Shown: positions 1 to 9,872 of the stretch, piece by piece
Layout: each line of letters opens with the position of its first letter
Numbering within the stretch: the first letter of the stretch is position 1
Assembly (NCBI GenBank): GCA_963735055.1
Contig: CAVTJN010000007.1
Span: 124,001-188,000, forward strand
Length of the DNA: 64,000 nt
Direction of reading: 5' to 3'
Source: JBBITI01 sp963735055
GTDB lineage: Bacteria > Chloroflexota > Dehalococcoidia > Dehalococcoidales > UBA2162
The notes under the pieces: model-generated
What the model was told of the DNA's origin: nothing
The model's input: only the letters and a program-made list of their open reading frames with translations
Databases searched by the model: none
Made by a program: the position numbers and the translations under genes

Positions 1-837
1 ATTGTCAACCCGGTCAAAGAGTACGCACAGTCGTTGTTCCCTCGATGTGGAAGTCACCGCATATGCACTATCAAAGATCATGCTAGAATGCAGTGTGTTC
101 ATTGCCACCTTTGGTGCTGGCCAATAACAGCGAGGAGATGTGTTGTGGGAAGTGTCTACGAAGATGGTGCGTACATTGAAAAGAACCCCACCTGGCATGT
201 TGAGGACTCAGAATGGAAATGCAAACAGATCGTCCGTATCATGGACGCATCCCAAGTAAAACCCCTCACGGTCGTCGAAGTGGGCTGCGGCGCAGGCGAA
301 ATCCTGAACCAGTTAAGGCTTCGGCTTTCTGAAAACGTGACTCTCCATGGCTACGAGATCTCTCCCCAAGCGTTCGAGCTATGCCGACCCAGGGAGAGGG
401 CAAATCTCCATTTCCACTTGGAGGACTTTATTACGGCGGATACTGAGACATTTGACCTCGTCCTCGCGATTGACGTGATCGAACACATACCGGACTATAT
501 CGGCTTTCTCCGCGCTCTTAGAGGCAAGGGAAGATACAAGATCCTGCATGTCCCGATTGAGATCACTGTCCCCGCCGTGCTGCTGGAATATTTCGCGACC
601 TCGCGACGCCAATTCGGGCACCTTCATTACTTCACCAGACGGAGTGCGCTCGCGGACCTTGAAGACTCCGGTTATCACGTAATTGACTGGTTCTACACTG
701 CGAACTCACTCAGATTTTCAAGTCCCTTTTTGAGAGACAAACTATTGTGGCTCCCGAGAAAGGTGCTGTTCTCGATAAGCAAAGATTGGGCTCAGCGCCT
801 TCTGGGGGGGTTCCATCTCATGGTCTTGGCCGAATAG
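1..837 (+). CDS. Class I SAM-dependent methyltransferase, 5'-partial
   Basis: The reading frame is open from base 1, so the gene probably begins upstream; the first in-window start codon is TTG at 34. Cysteines near the start (RCG, QCVHC) look like the N-terminal zinc-ribbon found in many methyltransferases of the type that act on sugars or small metabolites. The SAM-binding motif I is visible as VVEVGCGAG, followed by an acidic motif (LHGYEIS) and motif IV-like LVLAIDVIEHI. The acceptor substrate cannot be told. No operon partner is visible because the left neighbour is outside the window. Confidence 0.8.
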   Translation: MVNPVKEYAQSLFPRCGSHRICTIKDHARMQCVHCHLWCWPITARRCVVGSVYEDGAYIEKNPTWHVEDSEWKCKQIVRIMDASQVKPLTVVEVGCGAGEILNQLRLRLSENVTLHGYEISPQAFELCRPRERANLHFHLEDFITADTETFDLVLAIDVIEHIPDYIGFLRALRGKGRYKILHVPIEITVPAVLLEYFATSRRQFGHLHYFTRRSALADLEDSGYHVIDWFYTANSLRFSSPFLRDKLLWLPRKVLFSISKDWAQRLLGGFHLMVLAE

Positions 838-1073
838 GTTTGAACTGACCTGCCGCACGGATCTCATCGAAGCCAGCCACCCATGGGGCCTGGGATCTTT
901 TTTCCAGTCCTACACCTACATCCCGCACCTCCGAAATCGCCGCCGTCGCCGGCACTCGCTCAGACGACCCCCTGGTCCCCGTTACCAACGCGGTCGGCAG
1001 TGGAACTAAAGGCAGGAGGCATCGGTACTACTGGGGGATGTTGCTCGCCGGCGATTTACCTTATTCTGCCTTT

Positions 1074-2363
1074 ATGCCGCGGTCGCTGGACCAGCGGTCA
1101 TTACTGTTTGTCTTTGAAACGGAAGGGAAGGTTCGACTGATTCTAAACGGGAAGACCGGCCTGTCACTAGTATTGGCCGTGGTAGCCATAGCCGCGAATT
1201 TGATGACGCCGGTCATCGTCAACGCGGACGCGACGGACTCACCGTCCCAAGGACGGGATACAGCATCGCTTTCGCCTGAAACACCCGTGCCGCTGCCGTT
1301 TCAACAGCCCGTGTCGCATCCGGTGCCCGTGGTGAAGAAAGGAATCAACTATCTGTCACAATGGGTCTGGTACAAACGCGATGCCACGACAGATGAAATA
1401 TTGCGCCGGGATTTTGCCCATTTCAGGGCAGACGGGATCGAGTATATCAGCCTTCCCCTGTATTGGTGCCGGCTGGAAGGAAATACGCGAGGAGACTATA
1501 CGGGAGCGGACTCGTACGGCGATGCCTTTCTCGCCAATACGAAAAGGGTGATTGACATCGCGGGTGAGTACGACATTGGAGTGATGGTCTCGATCTCGAC
1601 CCAGTGGGGTCCCGAGGGCACCTGGTCCACTCCAGACTATGTTATTGACCCGGTGACCGGACGGAACGAGGCACTGGCGGTGGCCAGAAGCCAGGACATG
1701 CAGGACGCTTTTGTAGAGATGTTCACCCACACGGTTGCGTACCTGAAGGGGTCTCCTAATATATGGTCGTGGGCGCTTAACGAACCATGGTACTACCCCA
1801 GGACACTCCCGGCGCCGTTCGAAGACGTAGATCAGAAAGAGAATTTCATCAGGCTGTTTCAAAGAATGAATGCGGTAGTCAAATCGCTGGACGGGCGGCC
1901 ATTTACGGTGAAGTTCCCCAGCGTGCACAATGAACCGCAGTACGTCACCGACGTGTTCGCCGATAATTGGGGATACGATCAGCGAATGCTCGACATCGTG
2001 GATTTTGTATCGTTTACGACCTACCTTCCGGACAACGCAGCACTGATCGCGGAGTGGAGGAATATCGTTGCCGGAAACGTGGCAGGATGCGTGTCCCGGG
2101 GCAAACAAGTCTGGATATCTGAATTCGGGACGGACAAGCAAGGCAGCGAAGGCGTCGAAATTTACAGGACGATGCTCAGCCATCTCCACACATTGCCGGT
2201 GCAGGGGATCTTCCCCTGGATGTGGCGGGGCGACAGTGCCGTCCCCAACCCGGAGCCCCCCGGCACCGGGTACAACATCTGCGCGGACCCAATTACCGGG
2301 TCCGGGACGGAAGCCTACCAGCGTGTTTGTCGAGATGGTCTCCCAATAACGGTTCAGTGGTGA
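1074..2363 (+). CDS. Secreted glycoside hydrolase, GH5/cellulase-like
   Basis: The protein starts with a hydrophobic signal segment (GLSLVLAVVAIAANLMTP), so it is likely exported. A TIM-barrel glycosidase domain follows. The acid/base Glu is in SWALNEPW and the probable nucleophile Glu is in WISEFG, which is the arrangement of clan GH-A enzymes such as GH5. The barrel contains SLPLYWCRLE and VMVSISTQWGPEG. The family fits cleavage of beta-linked polysaccharide, but the substrate is unknown. ATG at 1074 is the first usable ATG; a start at CTG 1137, just after GGAAGGGAAGG and right before the signal segment, is also possible. An ATG-like start at 1038 is less likely. Confidence 0.75.
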   Translation: MPRSLDQRSLLFVFETEGKVRLILNGKTGLSLVLAVVAIAANLMTPVIVNADATDSPSQGRDTASLSPETPVPLPFQQPVSHPVPVVKKGINYLSQWVWYKRDATTDEILRRDFAHFRADGIEYISLPLYWCRLEGNTRGDYTGADSYGDAFLANTKRVIDIAGEYDIGVMVSISTQWGPEGTWSTPDYVIDPVTGRNEALAVARSQDMQDAFVEMFTHTVAYLKGSPNIWSWALNEPWYYPRTLPAPFEDVDQKENFIRLFQRMNAVVKSLDGRPFTVKFPSVHNEPQYVTDVFADNWGYDQRMLDIVDFVSFTTYLPDNAALIAEWRNIVAGNVAGCVSRGKQVWISEFGTDKQGSEGVEIYRTMLSHLHTLPVQGIFPWMWRGDSAVPNPEPPGTGYNICADPITGSGTEAYQRVCRDGLPITVQW

Positions 2364-2438
2364 GTCTTTCCTCCTCCTTGAGGCAGAGATATACTTAACG
2401 GCAGTACCGTGTCATTAAGTGAGGAGGATTTGCACACA

Positions 2439-2948
2439 ATGGATGCATTCGAGGCGATCCTGTCGCGCAGGAGTATTCGCAAGTATTTGGCCAAGCCGGT
2501 CTCCGAGCACGAGTTGCACCAGCTGCTGGATGCGGCGATGAATGCACCGTCATCGGCCAACGGACAGCCGTGGCATTTTGTCGTTGTCAGCGATCGCAAG
2601 TTACTGGACCAGATTCCTCAGTTTCATGCCTACTCAAACATGCTCAGGGAGGCGCCGGTGGCGGTGGTGGTGTGTGGCGACCTGACTTTGGAGAAGACGA
2701 AGGGGGTGTGGGTGCAGGACTGCTCGGCGGCCACTCAGAACCTGTTGCTCGCGGCGCGCGCCCTGGGTTTGGGGTCGGTCTGGCTCGGTGTCTATCCGCT
2801 GGAAGAGAGGATTGCCGGGGTGCGCAAACTGATCGGCCTGCCGGATAACATCATGCCGCTGAGCATTGTTGCGGTTGGCCACCCCGGGGAGAGCAAGCCG
2901 CCGGCGAACCGTTTTAACCCGGAGCGGGTACACCGCAACCGGTGGTAG
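2439..2948 (+). CDS. Nitroreductase family protein
   Basis: This 169-residue protein is a typical small FMN-dependent nitroreductase. The N-terminal RRSIRKY FMN-phosphate motif, the NAPSSANGQPW segment and the C-terminal VAVGHPGE are all present. Such enzymes transfer hydride from NAD(P)H to nitro groups, quinones or similar acceptors; the physiological substrate is not predictable. ATG 2439 is preceded by GAGGAGG. An in-frame GTG at 2409 is less convincing because it would place this ribosome-binding site inside the gene. Transcribed alone, downstream of the GH5-like gene. Confidence 0.9.
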   Translation: MDAFEAILSRRSIRKYLAKPVSEHELHQLLDAAMNAPSSANGQPWHFVVVSDRKLLDQIPQFHAYSNMLREAPVAVVVCGDLTLEKTKGVWVQDCSAATQNLLLAARALGLGSVWLGVYPLEERIAGVRKLIGLPDNIMPLSIVAVGHPGESKPPANRFNPERVHRNRW

Positions 2949-3015
2949 TGCTTTCCGACCGTGATACGTCCGCCAGCCACCAGTATTGATTCTTCGTTGC
3001 GCTAAGAAAGCCCCT

Positions 3016-3498
3016 TCACACCGGTGCGTCCGGGGCGGGGTTGCCGGTGGGGTCGTTGTCGCTGGATGGCGGGGTAGGGGCGAACCTGCGGCGGAACGAT
3101 TCGGGAACAGGGATCACTTTCTGCTCACGATAGTTGTAGAAGAGGACCCCGGTCTTAGCGCGGACCATTTCGTCGCCGTTCTCGGCGTTGGAGAGCCTGA
3201 AGATAATGTCGCAGCCCTTACGGCTGAAGTCGGAAAGTCCAATTTCGACGCGCAGTGTTTGCCCATAGAAGCCCTGCTTGCGGTAAATGATGCCGGTGTC
3301 AACGACGATGAACGACGCGCCGTCGATGGCCTCGTCGGGATACCCGAGGCTCCGGATGAAACGCACCCGCGCCTCTTCCATGATAGCCATGACGGCGTCG
3401 TGGGCGAGATGCCGTCCCCGGTTTATGTCACCGATGCGGATCGGAATATCAGTGGCGTAGACGTAAGCGGCGGGCGTGGCGATTTCAATGCGGGCCAT
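3016..3498 (-). CDS. Acyl-CoA thioesterase, hot-dog fold (4-hydroxybenzoyl-CoA thioesterase-like)
   Basis: The 160-residue protein has the single hot-dog domain pattern: IRIGDINRGRHLAHDAVMAIMEEAR at the long helix, with Asp and the Gly-rich turn expected for the YbgC/4HBT group, and a closing beta sheet (MVRAKTGVLFYN). These enzymes hydrolyse acyl-CoA thioesters in the cytoplasm. The start at 3498 is supported by AAAGGAGT directly upstream; a longer frame to 3516 has no such site. It is divergent from the DUF2779 gene. Confidence 0.88.
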   Translation of the reverse strand: MARIEIATPAAYVYATDIPIRIGDINRGRHLAHDAVMAIMEEARVRFIRSLGYPDEAIDGASFIVVDTGIIYRKQGFYGQTLRVEIGLSDFSRKGCDIIFRLSNAENGDEMVRAKTGVLFYNYREQKVIPVPESFRRRFAPTPPSSDNDPTGNPAPDAPV

Positions 3499-3685
3499 TT
3501 TTACTCCTTTGAACAAAGTCGTCCCCGGTTGCGGCGATCCGCTTCACGGTGCGTGACTTTCAAGGACCTGCGGCCACACCTCTTCCGGGCAGCCGTTCCC
3601 GGTACTGAGCTGCGAGCGCAGCCGGAGACTAGAATAGTAGCGGTTGCGGCGGGTGTCCGTCAAGGCGAGAATGTCGGTAGAAGGT

Positions 3686-3714
3686 TTGCCGCCGCGGTGC
3701 CCACAGCGTATAAT
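3686..3714 (+). promoter_or_regulatory. Sigma70-type promoter for the DUF2779 gene
   Basis: TTGCCG at 3686-3691 and TATAAT at 3709-3714 are 17 bases apart, 60 bases before the ATG at 3775. The rest of 3499-3774 holds the thioesterase leader and no gene I can support. Confidence 0.55.
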
Positions 3715-3774
3715 TTTTACACGTTCCGGTGTCCCTGCCGGGACGGCCGGGACCGCCGATTAATGGAGAAATAG

Positions 3775-5236
3775 ATGGCGCCTGCCTTCCTTTCGAAATC
3801 GAGGTATCTGAACGGCATGCAGTGCCTCAGGTACCTGTGGCTGCAGATCAATCAGCCGGACAGCGTACCGAAGCCGGATGACCGTACGCAACAGTTATTC
3901 GACCAGGGGCACGTGGTGCAGCGGCTGTCCGAGAAGCTGTTCCCCGGCGGCGTGCGGCTGCCCGAGTCGACGTTCAGGGGAAACATCGCCCTCACCACGA
4001 AGGCTTTGAGGGACAAGCAGATGTTTTTCGAAGCCGGCATTCAGGCGGACAACATCTACGCCGCGCATCGATGTGCTCCGGCCGGCGGCCAACGGCCAGT
4101 GGGACATCATCGAGGTGAAGAGCTCAACGAAGGTCAAAGACGAGAATATTCACGATATTTCCTTCCAGAAGTACTGCTGCGAAAAGCGAGGCCTCGCGAT
4201 TGGCCGCTGCTTCCTCACCTACATAAATAATGCGTACGTCAAGGATGGGGATATTGATCCGCAACGGTTGTTTGTGACGGAGGACGTGACCGCCAGGGTC
4301 GAGGAAGCGGCGGTGGGGATCGACGCCCGGATAGACACGATGCTGAGTACGATGTCGTCGAAGATCGCCCCCGGTAGCCTGGTCGGTCCGCACTGTTCCG
4401 ATCCGTACGAGTGTCCGGTCACCGCATGCCGCGCGGCGTTGCCGGAGAATACGGTGCTGGACCTGTACCGGGGTGGCAGAAAAGGGTTTGATCTGCTGTA
4501 CGGTGGCACCAGGTACCTGCGCGATATTCCCGATACGCTGAAGCTGAGCGAACCCCAACAGGTCCAGAAGTGGTGCGACGCCAATGCCTGCGCGGACATT
4601 GACGCGGCCGCCATCAGCGCTTTCGTCAAGACGCTCAAATACCCGGTCCACTACCTGGACTTCGAGACATTCAACGTGGCCGTGCCGCTCTTTGATGGCA
4701 CGCGGCCGTACCAGCAAGTGCCGTTCCAGTTTTCGCTGCACGTGGTGGACAGACCCGGGGCAATGGCATGGCATTTCGGTCACCTGGCGAATGGTCCCGA
4801 AGACCCGCGACCCGTGTTTTTTGATGAGCTGCGCCGAACCGTCGGTGATTCAGGCAGTATCGTGGTTTACAGTCAGTCTTTCGAGGAAGGTATTCTGCGA
4901 GATCTGGGTAACGCTTTCCCGCAACAAGTGGATTGGGTGGAGGGGGTGCGGAAGAGGCTGGTGGACCTGCTGGTACCGTTCCGCAGTTTCAAGTACTACC
5001 ATCCTGACCAGCGGGGCAGCGCTTCGATCAAGAGCGTGCTGCCGGCCCTCACCGGGAACAGCTACGACGATATGGACATCAGTAATGGCGACGCGGCCAG
5101 TCTGGCCTACCTCAACATGACCTACGGCGAAATGCCTGCCGCGGCGCGGGCGAAAGTCCGCGCTGATCTTGAAGCATATTGCGGTCTTGACACCCAGGCG
5201 ATGATCTGGATTGTGGAACGGCTCAAGGAGATTTGA
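3775..5236 (+). CDS. DUF2779 domain protein (RecB-like/RNase H-like nuclease), frameshifted
   Basis: Two overlapping frames make one protein. The first (3775-about 4065) gives the N-terminus with FLSKSRYLNGMQCLRYLWL and ends in DNIYAA. The second continues as IDVLRPAANGQWDIIEVKSST to 5236. One extra base near 4065 (GCCGCGCATCG) breaks the frame. The IIEVKSST segment resembles the PD-(D/E)xK core of RecB/Cas4-like nucleases, and HYLDFETF with a later GLDTQAM is the DEDD/RNase H-like exonuclease half typical of DUF2779. The role is not established, though DNA repair or defence is plausible. The indel may be an assembly error, because the rest of the protein is well preserved. A strong terminator follows. 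Confidence 0.8.
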
Positions 5237-5248
5237 GCCCCCAACAAC

Positions 5249-5285
5249 AAGCGGGCGGTCCTTCAGAATGAAGGACCGCCCGCTT
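5249..5285. terminator. Bidirectional hairpin terminator
   Basis: A perfect 17-bp stem (5249-5265 with 5269-5285) and a GAA loop lie between the convergent DUF2779 gene and the minus-strand selenoprotein gene. It can serve both. The core GTCCTTCA/TGAAGGAC recurs in a hairpin before metX. Confidence 0.75.
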
Positions 5286-5328
5286 CCGGTTTATCGTCAA
5301 ATGCTCCCGAACGGAAGTGCTCTATTCT

Positions 5329-7068
5329 CTATCGCCAGACATCCACGCTGAAAACCGGGCCGCGGCCGCCGGTGAGCTGGATGGTAGCCTCCTCCTGGCC
5401 GCCGGCGATGATAATACAATTCAGCGAGGGATCGTCGCCGCCGGCGGGCACCATGTAGTCGTCAGGTAGCTCTTTCCAGGGCTTACCCGAAGTCTTTTCG
5501 ATGCCCATCCAACCGTTACGGAAGAAGTCGGGCCAGGACCGGTTACGGTAGTCTTTGAGGGGTTCAAAGCTTTTCTTCCATATCCAATCGTATACTTCGT
5601 CCTTGGTCTTGAAGCCGAGGTCGACCAGGTGCTGGGCCAATTCGGGTACCATGATAACGGTGTAGGCCCCCTCCCGGCCCGCCCACAGCCCGGGGAAAAT
5701 GTAGTCCAGCCAGTTGTGTGGGCCGGGCGTGCCCTTGACATCAAAGCGTCGCGCCAGGCCGCCATGACCGCTCTTCTGAAGGGCCCGGTAGCCACCGGGC
5801 GAAAACTGGGACCCCATGATGCCGCCGGTGACCATCTGGACCATAACGACGCTCTCATTCTTGTCGAAGCCGGACTCTTCGTTAAGTCCCAGCCAGCCTT
5901 TGGGCAAGGCATCGGCATTCTCTCCGTAGCAGACGCCACCATTGTTCAGCGGGCTGCCGTGGCAGCCCATCCGGTTGACGCCGGGAGTGGCCCCGCCGAG
6001 GTTGATGGCCATGAGCTGATATGCCCGGCCGATGGGACCATTGGCGGTGCTGCCCGGGCCCAGATGGCCGCAGCCGACGTTCAGGTTTAATTCCTTTACC
6101 ACCGGGCCGCTGAGGCAGACTGCCTGGCTGGGGAAATTGGTGGTGCTGATGGGGCAGCCGGACTGGGCGATGCCCAGTACGACGGGCAGGTGCTCCGGTT
6201 TGCACCCGGCCATCACGGCGATGGTAGCCACTTTCTCCACGGTGGCGGTCCGCTTCAGGGGCTGGAAGAGAACGAGGTCGCCCTTCTTCTTCGGTCCGGC
6301 GCCCTCCATGCCTTGCATATCTGCCTGAAGGGTCAGGACTTCGTCCGGCTTGTGGCTGGTGCCTTTAAGCATGTCGCGTACGTGCTCTTCAGTCGGGATG
6401 ACGATGGGGAACCCATCGGTGTAAACGGCAAGCGGGGCATTAACCGGATTCGGAATGTATCTCGTCTGCTGATAGAATTTCTGGGCGTCGTCAAGGGTGC
6501 CTTCGAAGATGATACGTTGCTGGGGGATGGCGTAGGTCCCGCTTTCTTTCTCCTTATCGGTCAGCGGAGTAGTGAGCGCGGCCAGCATCGCTTCGACCCA
6601 GTTGTCGACATCCGCCGGGCCCGGGAGCGTCCGGGAAGCGTGGATTATGCGTACGTTGGGGACGCCGTTATAAAGGGCTTCTTCGCGGACCATGTTCAAC
6701 TGGTCTTCGAAGTCAACGACAACGGTTGGGATTCCTTCTTTTTCCAGTCTGGCCAGGTAAGGCAACTGCCTCCAAACAGCGCCGCTTCACCAGCAGATCG
6801 CCTGGATCACGCCGTCGGCCGTCTTCATCTCCTCGGCGGACAGCTCCACAGGCACAATGCCGTAGGTCTTCTTCTGCCGCCAGTTGATGTTGGGGTAGTC
6901 CCGCTTGAGTTTGCGCTCAAGGGCGATGGTGATGTCCGGTTCGCCGGTGATGCTGAGCCAGATCTCCTTGCCTTCCAGGGTGTTGAGGCGGGGGGCGAGG
7001 GGGAAGGTTTCGATCGTGCCCTGGATACCCACGGGGTTCAGACACTTATATACTTTGTCGCCTGCCAT
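5329..7068 (-). CDS. Probable selenoprotein, UGSC-like redox family, with in-frame UGA
   Basis: Two frames, 6787-7068 and 5329-6765, are in the same register and separated only by a TGA at 6787-6789. Read through, they give one 579-residue protein with U at residue 94 in the motif I-C-W-U-S-G. The sequence on both sides is continuous and well behaved: GVIQAICW before, LARLEKEGIPTVVV after. That arrangement resembles the UGSC (seleno)protein family, where Sec is followed by a helix and GIPTV. After the TGA, a hairpin GAGGC-AGUU-GCCUU at +15 to +28 has G in loop position 2, as bacterial SECIS elements do. The C-terminal part is rich in Gly and Cys (SGCPISTTNFPSQAVCLSG, NVGCGHLG, MGCHGS). The start at 7068 follows GGAGGAAACG. 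Alternatives are a sequencing error for TGC/TGT or a pseudogene. The function is unknown; a thiol/selenol redox role is inferred. Confidence 0.78.
6759..6789 (-). promoter_or_regulatory. Sec codon (TGA) and candidate bacterial SECIS hairpin
   Basis: TGA occupies 6787-6789. Downstream on the minus strand, +15 to +28 folds as a 5-bp stem with an AGUU loop; the outer GGC at +4 to +6 can pair with GCC at +34 to +36. The apical loop at +20 lies within the usual range for bacterial SECIS. Confidence 0.6.
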
Positions 7069-7200
7069 CGTTTCCTCCAACAGATTCTATATTTTTTCGT
7101 GCTTCAAATAGGTGAGCACTCCGCTCATCCTTAGCCTGCTTGCCCCCGAAGCGTCGCGGAGGCGGGTCGAAGGAAGTTGAGTGGGGTCGACGGGCGAGCC

Positions 7201-7240
7201 GATGGTTCGACAAGCTCACCATGAGCGGCTCGCATATAAC
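7201..7240 (-). repeat. Dispersed REP-like repeat (TTCGACAAGCTCA... family)
   Basis: The segment GGTTCGACAAGCTCACCATG followed by AGCGGC matches, with one change, the inverse of a unit inside the element at 54127-54280. It fills the 190-base gap between the selenoprotein gene and the vWA gene. Confidence 0.6.
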
Positions 7241-7261
7241 GCTTAACGACGCAACTCGGCA

Positions 7262-8947
7262 CTAGCCCGCCCCGAGCCCCTCCAGGCGCAACTGCTCCAC
7301 CAGTATCCAGTAGAGGGCGTCGGGGAAGTCGGCCAGTCCGTTGGCCAATACCCGGCATGGCAACCCGGCGTAAGGGCCTTCCCGCTTCCCCCACAAAAGG
7401 TGGACGGCGTTGATTGCCTTCTTGTTAAGGACCTGGGTCGCTTCGGCCGGGCCAAACTCAACATTGTGCTCACCGTCGGTGAGATGGATAATCAGGCCCC
7501 CGGGTTTCAGCGTCTCGGCGACGCCCACCAGGGCAATCCCGCTCGGCGTGTTGCCGCCGGGGGCGCTGGCGTGAGTGACTTTGCCGTCGTCGAGTTTCAC
7601 CAGTTTTATCTCAGCGCTGTGCTCGGCGTAACTCCAGACGCGGCACTTCACGACCATCGACAGCGAAGTGGCCGCAGTGATGACCTCCTCGGCCTGTTTG
7701 CCGCTCATGCTGCCGCTCATGTCGACCAGTATGGCGGTATCGGGGAAACCGTCGGGGAAGCGGTACTTCAATTTGAACATCTTGAGGTCGGTCTGCGAGC
7801 GGTGCAGCTTTCTCATGTCCAATTTACCGTAGTTCTCACCGCGCATCACCCTGCCCTGCAGACGTTTCCGGATGGTCAGAACACGCTCGAGACTGCGGCA
7901 CTGCTCGGGATCCGGCTTTACCGGAATCGTCTTGGTCTCATGCTTGCGGGTGACGACGAAGGCGATGTTCCGGGCATTGTACCCGGACTCTTCAAAGTCC
8001 CGGTAGACCTGCTTGGTAATATCCTCGGTGTCCGACGCCATGGCCTCTTCGATGGCCTCCGCCAGCTTCTGGTCGATGGGCGCGGGAGTGGCGTTCATAA
8101 GAGGCAGGTCGTCGGCGTGCTCCTTCGGGTTCGGCGTGTGCCGGTCGGTAGGTCCGGGCATGGTGCGGCCATTCTTGTACTGGGGGTCACCGTCCGGGGA
8201 ATCCTCGGGCCGCCCGCCGCCGTCGGGTGAACCGTCATCCGGCAACTCCGGTGGATGCATCACGAATTCCCTGATATCGCTCCAGGTTGCGGAGTACAGC
8301 TCAGCACGGCGCCTGGTGCCGGTCAGCCGGTCCATCGGCTCCTGCAGTTGGTCCGTAAGGGCAACCAGTCCGCTGATCGCACTCTTCAGAATAGCGGGAA
8401 TTTCAGCCAGTATGAGATCGTTGTGCGCCAGAGCGTACTCGATCCATATCTCAAGTATGTTGTTGAGGTGCGGGGGGCGCCGGCCATTGAAGAGCTTGTC
8501 CATAGCGGCTTCGTAGTAATCCCGGAGATTGACATTGGAGGTGAGCCGGTGGTCGATGACGATGTCCTCGCCGATGTCTACAAAAGCCCGGAACATCTCT
8601 CGTTCCGGTTCGGCCACCTTGTAGTAGCAGCTGGACCAGACACCGCTCGAGTTGATGGTGTAGTGGTCTACTTGATGGAGAGTCCGGCCAACCAGAATGT
8701 CGAGGTTTTCAGGTGGGATGGGCGCCTTGGTAAACAGGTCGCCGGCGTCAATGCGGATGTCTTCTCTCTCGAGATCGGCCTCAGTAAGTCGGGCGTTAGT
8801 GCTGAAACGGACTTTGTGAGATGCCTGCAGTCCAACGGCCCCCGCCACCTTGCGCAGCGCCCGCAAGATGTGGGCGCCTTCCACTGACTTGATGGAGCTT
8901 GAGTTGACCCGCCAGTTCGAACTCCTGGCGGCCCGGGCCGGACTCAT
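7262..8947 (-). CDS. vWA-domain protein (CobT/MoxR-associated type)
   Basis: This 561-residue protein ends in a von Willebrand A domain with the metal-ion (MIDAS) motif DMSGSMS, a Thr in GGNTPSG and the later Asp in HLTDGEHN. A long, charged and proline-rich linker precedes it (PDELPDDGSPDGGGRPED region). Its start ATG overlaps the stop of the upstream AAA+ ATPase gene as ATGA (8944-8947), which indicates translational coupling. AAA+/vWA pairs of this sort work together as chaperone-like machines, for example in metal insertion or protein remodelling; the client is unknown. The selenoprotein gene lies downstream on the same strand, so a link is possible but unproven. Confidence 0.85.
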   Translation of the reverse strand: MSPARAARSSNWRVNSSSIKSVEGAHILRALRKVAGAVGLQASHKVRFSTNARLTEADLEREDIRIDAGDLFTKAPIPPENLDILVGRTLHQVDHYTINSSGVWSSCYYKVAEPEREMFRAFVDIGEDIVIDHRLTSNVNLRDYYEAAMDKLFNGRRPPHLNNILEIWIEYALAHNDLILAEIPAILKSAISGLVALTDQLQEPMDRLTGTRRRAELYSATWSDIREFVMHPPELPDDGSPDGGGRPEDSPDGDPQYKNGRTMPGPTDRHTPNPKEHADDLPLMNATPAPIDQKLAEAIEEAMASDTEDITKQVYRDFEESGYNARNIAFVVTRKHETKTIPVKPDPEQCRSLERVLTIRKRLQGRVMRGENYGKLDMRKLHRSQTDLKMFKLKYRFPDGFPDTAILVDMSGSMSGKQAEEVITAATSLSMVVKCRVWSYAEHSAEIKLVKLDDGKVTHASAPGGNTPSGIALVGVAETLKPGGLIIHLTDGEHNVEFGPAEATQVLNKKAINAVHLLWGKREGPYAGLPCRVLANGLADFPDALYWILVEQLRLEGLGAG

Positions 8948-9774
8948 AGCAGCACGTATTCTCCATCACCGGTCTTGCCGCGGACCCCGGTCATGAGCCC
9001 TCCGAAATCAAGCCGCAGCAGAATGGACTCGAGCTTGTCCTTGTCGATGCCGATGCAGTTGACGATGGCGGTCTGCATCGGGAGGTTGGCCTGCATCAAT
9101 TCCGCGATCATCAGCATGCGGCGCGTGGACACATGGATCGGTTCCTGACCGTCGTAACGCAAGGAATTGACCAGTTCAATGAGTTGGTCCACCGGCTGGC
9201 CGGTGAGACCGGTACGCATCAAGATTAGTTTCTCCTCTTCGGCCGGGGGAAGATAACCGAGCTCCACGAAATGAAACCGGTCGCGCAGCGCTTCGTCCAG
9301 CGGATCGATGCCGGTATATTCAAAACCGATGTTGAGCGTGCCGGCGAACACGATGCCTCTTGCCACGCGGACCTCGCCGATCTTGTCGTGGACGATCATG
9401 CGGCTGTCGTCCAGTAACGGGAAGAGTTCGCCAAGCGCTTTGGGCGATTCCGGGCGGTTCAATTCTTCCAGATGAATGAGGGAGTTGGGAGTCCGGATGG
9501 CCTTGACAAAGTTCGACTCGACGAAGGTGGTCTGGTTATCAACGAATTCGTCGTGTCCCATGAGTTGCCCGGATTCCTGAAGGAGATTGATCGGAATCGG
9601 AACGTAGTCCATCCGATAGGTGGCCGCCAGTTGCCGGGCGAGTTCCGACTTTCCCAGGCCGTGTTTCCCCTTAATTAGAATGTTGACCGGGTGCTTGTCC
9701 TTCCCGGCCATGATGCTTTCGATGAGCGCCTTGTTCTCCGAAGTGATAAAGAAAGGAGTCTTATCGGGTATCAT
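8944..9774 (-). CDS. MoxR/CobS-like AAA+ ATPase
   Basis: The 276-residue protein is a single AAA+ domain of the MoxR/dynein-related class. Walker A is GKHGLGKSE, Walker B is LIHLEELNRP, sensor 1 lies in FAGTLNIG, and the arginine finger region is EALRDRFHFVEL. It uses ATP to remodel a partner complex, and its partner is almost certainly the vWA protein whose start overlaps its stop by four bases. No target is visible. The start at ATG 9774 opens with MIPDKTPFFITSEN, a sensible N-terminus. Confidence 0.9.
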   Translation of the reverse strand: MIPDKTPFFITSENKALIESIMAGKDKHPVNILIKGKHGLGKSELARQLAATYRMDYVPIPINLLQESGQLMGHDEFVDNQTTFVESNFVKAIRTPNSLIHLEELNRPESPKALGELFPLLDDSRMIVHDKIGEVRVARGIVFAGTLNIGFEYTGIDPLDEALRDRFHFVELGYLPPAEEEKLILMRTGLTGQPVDQLIELVNSLRYDGQEPIHVSTRRMLMIAELMQANLPMQTAIVNCIGIDKDKLESILLRLDFGGLMTGVRGKTGDGEYVLL

Positions 9775-9872
9775 GGTTTGGGGTTACCTCCACGATTCGA
9801 TGCCATGACGGCCTCCCTGAAATGTCTGCATGTGGGGCCAGTCTTCGAGTGTAAACATTCCCCTGCCCAAAG

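Noticed and set aside
883..1140. Pro-rich 85-codon frame before the GH5-like gene
   Set aside because: Low-complexity GC-rich frame overlapping the GH5 start; no support.
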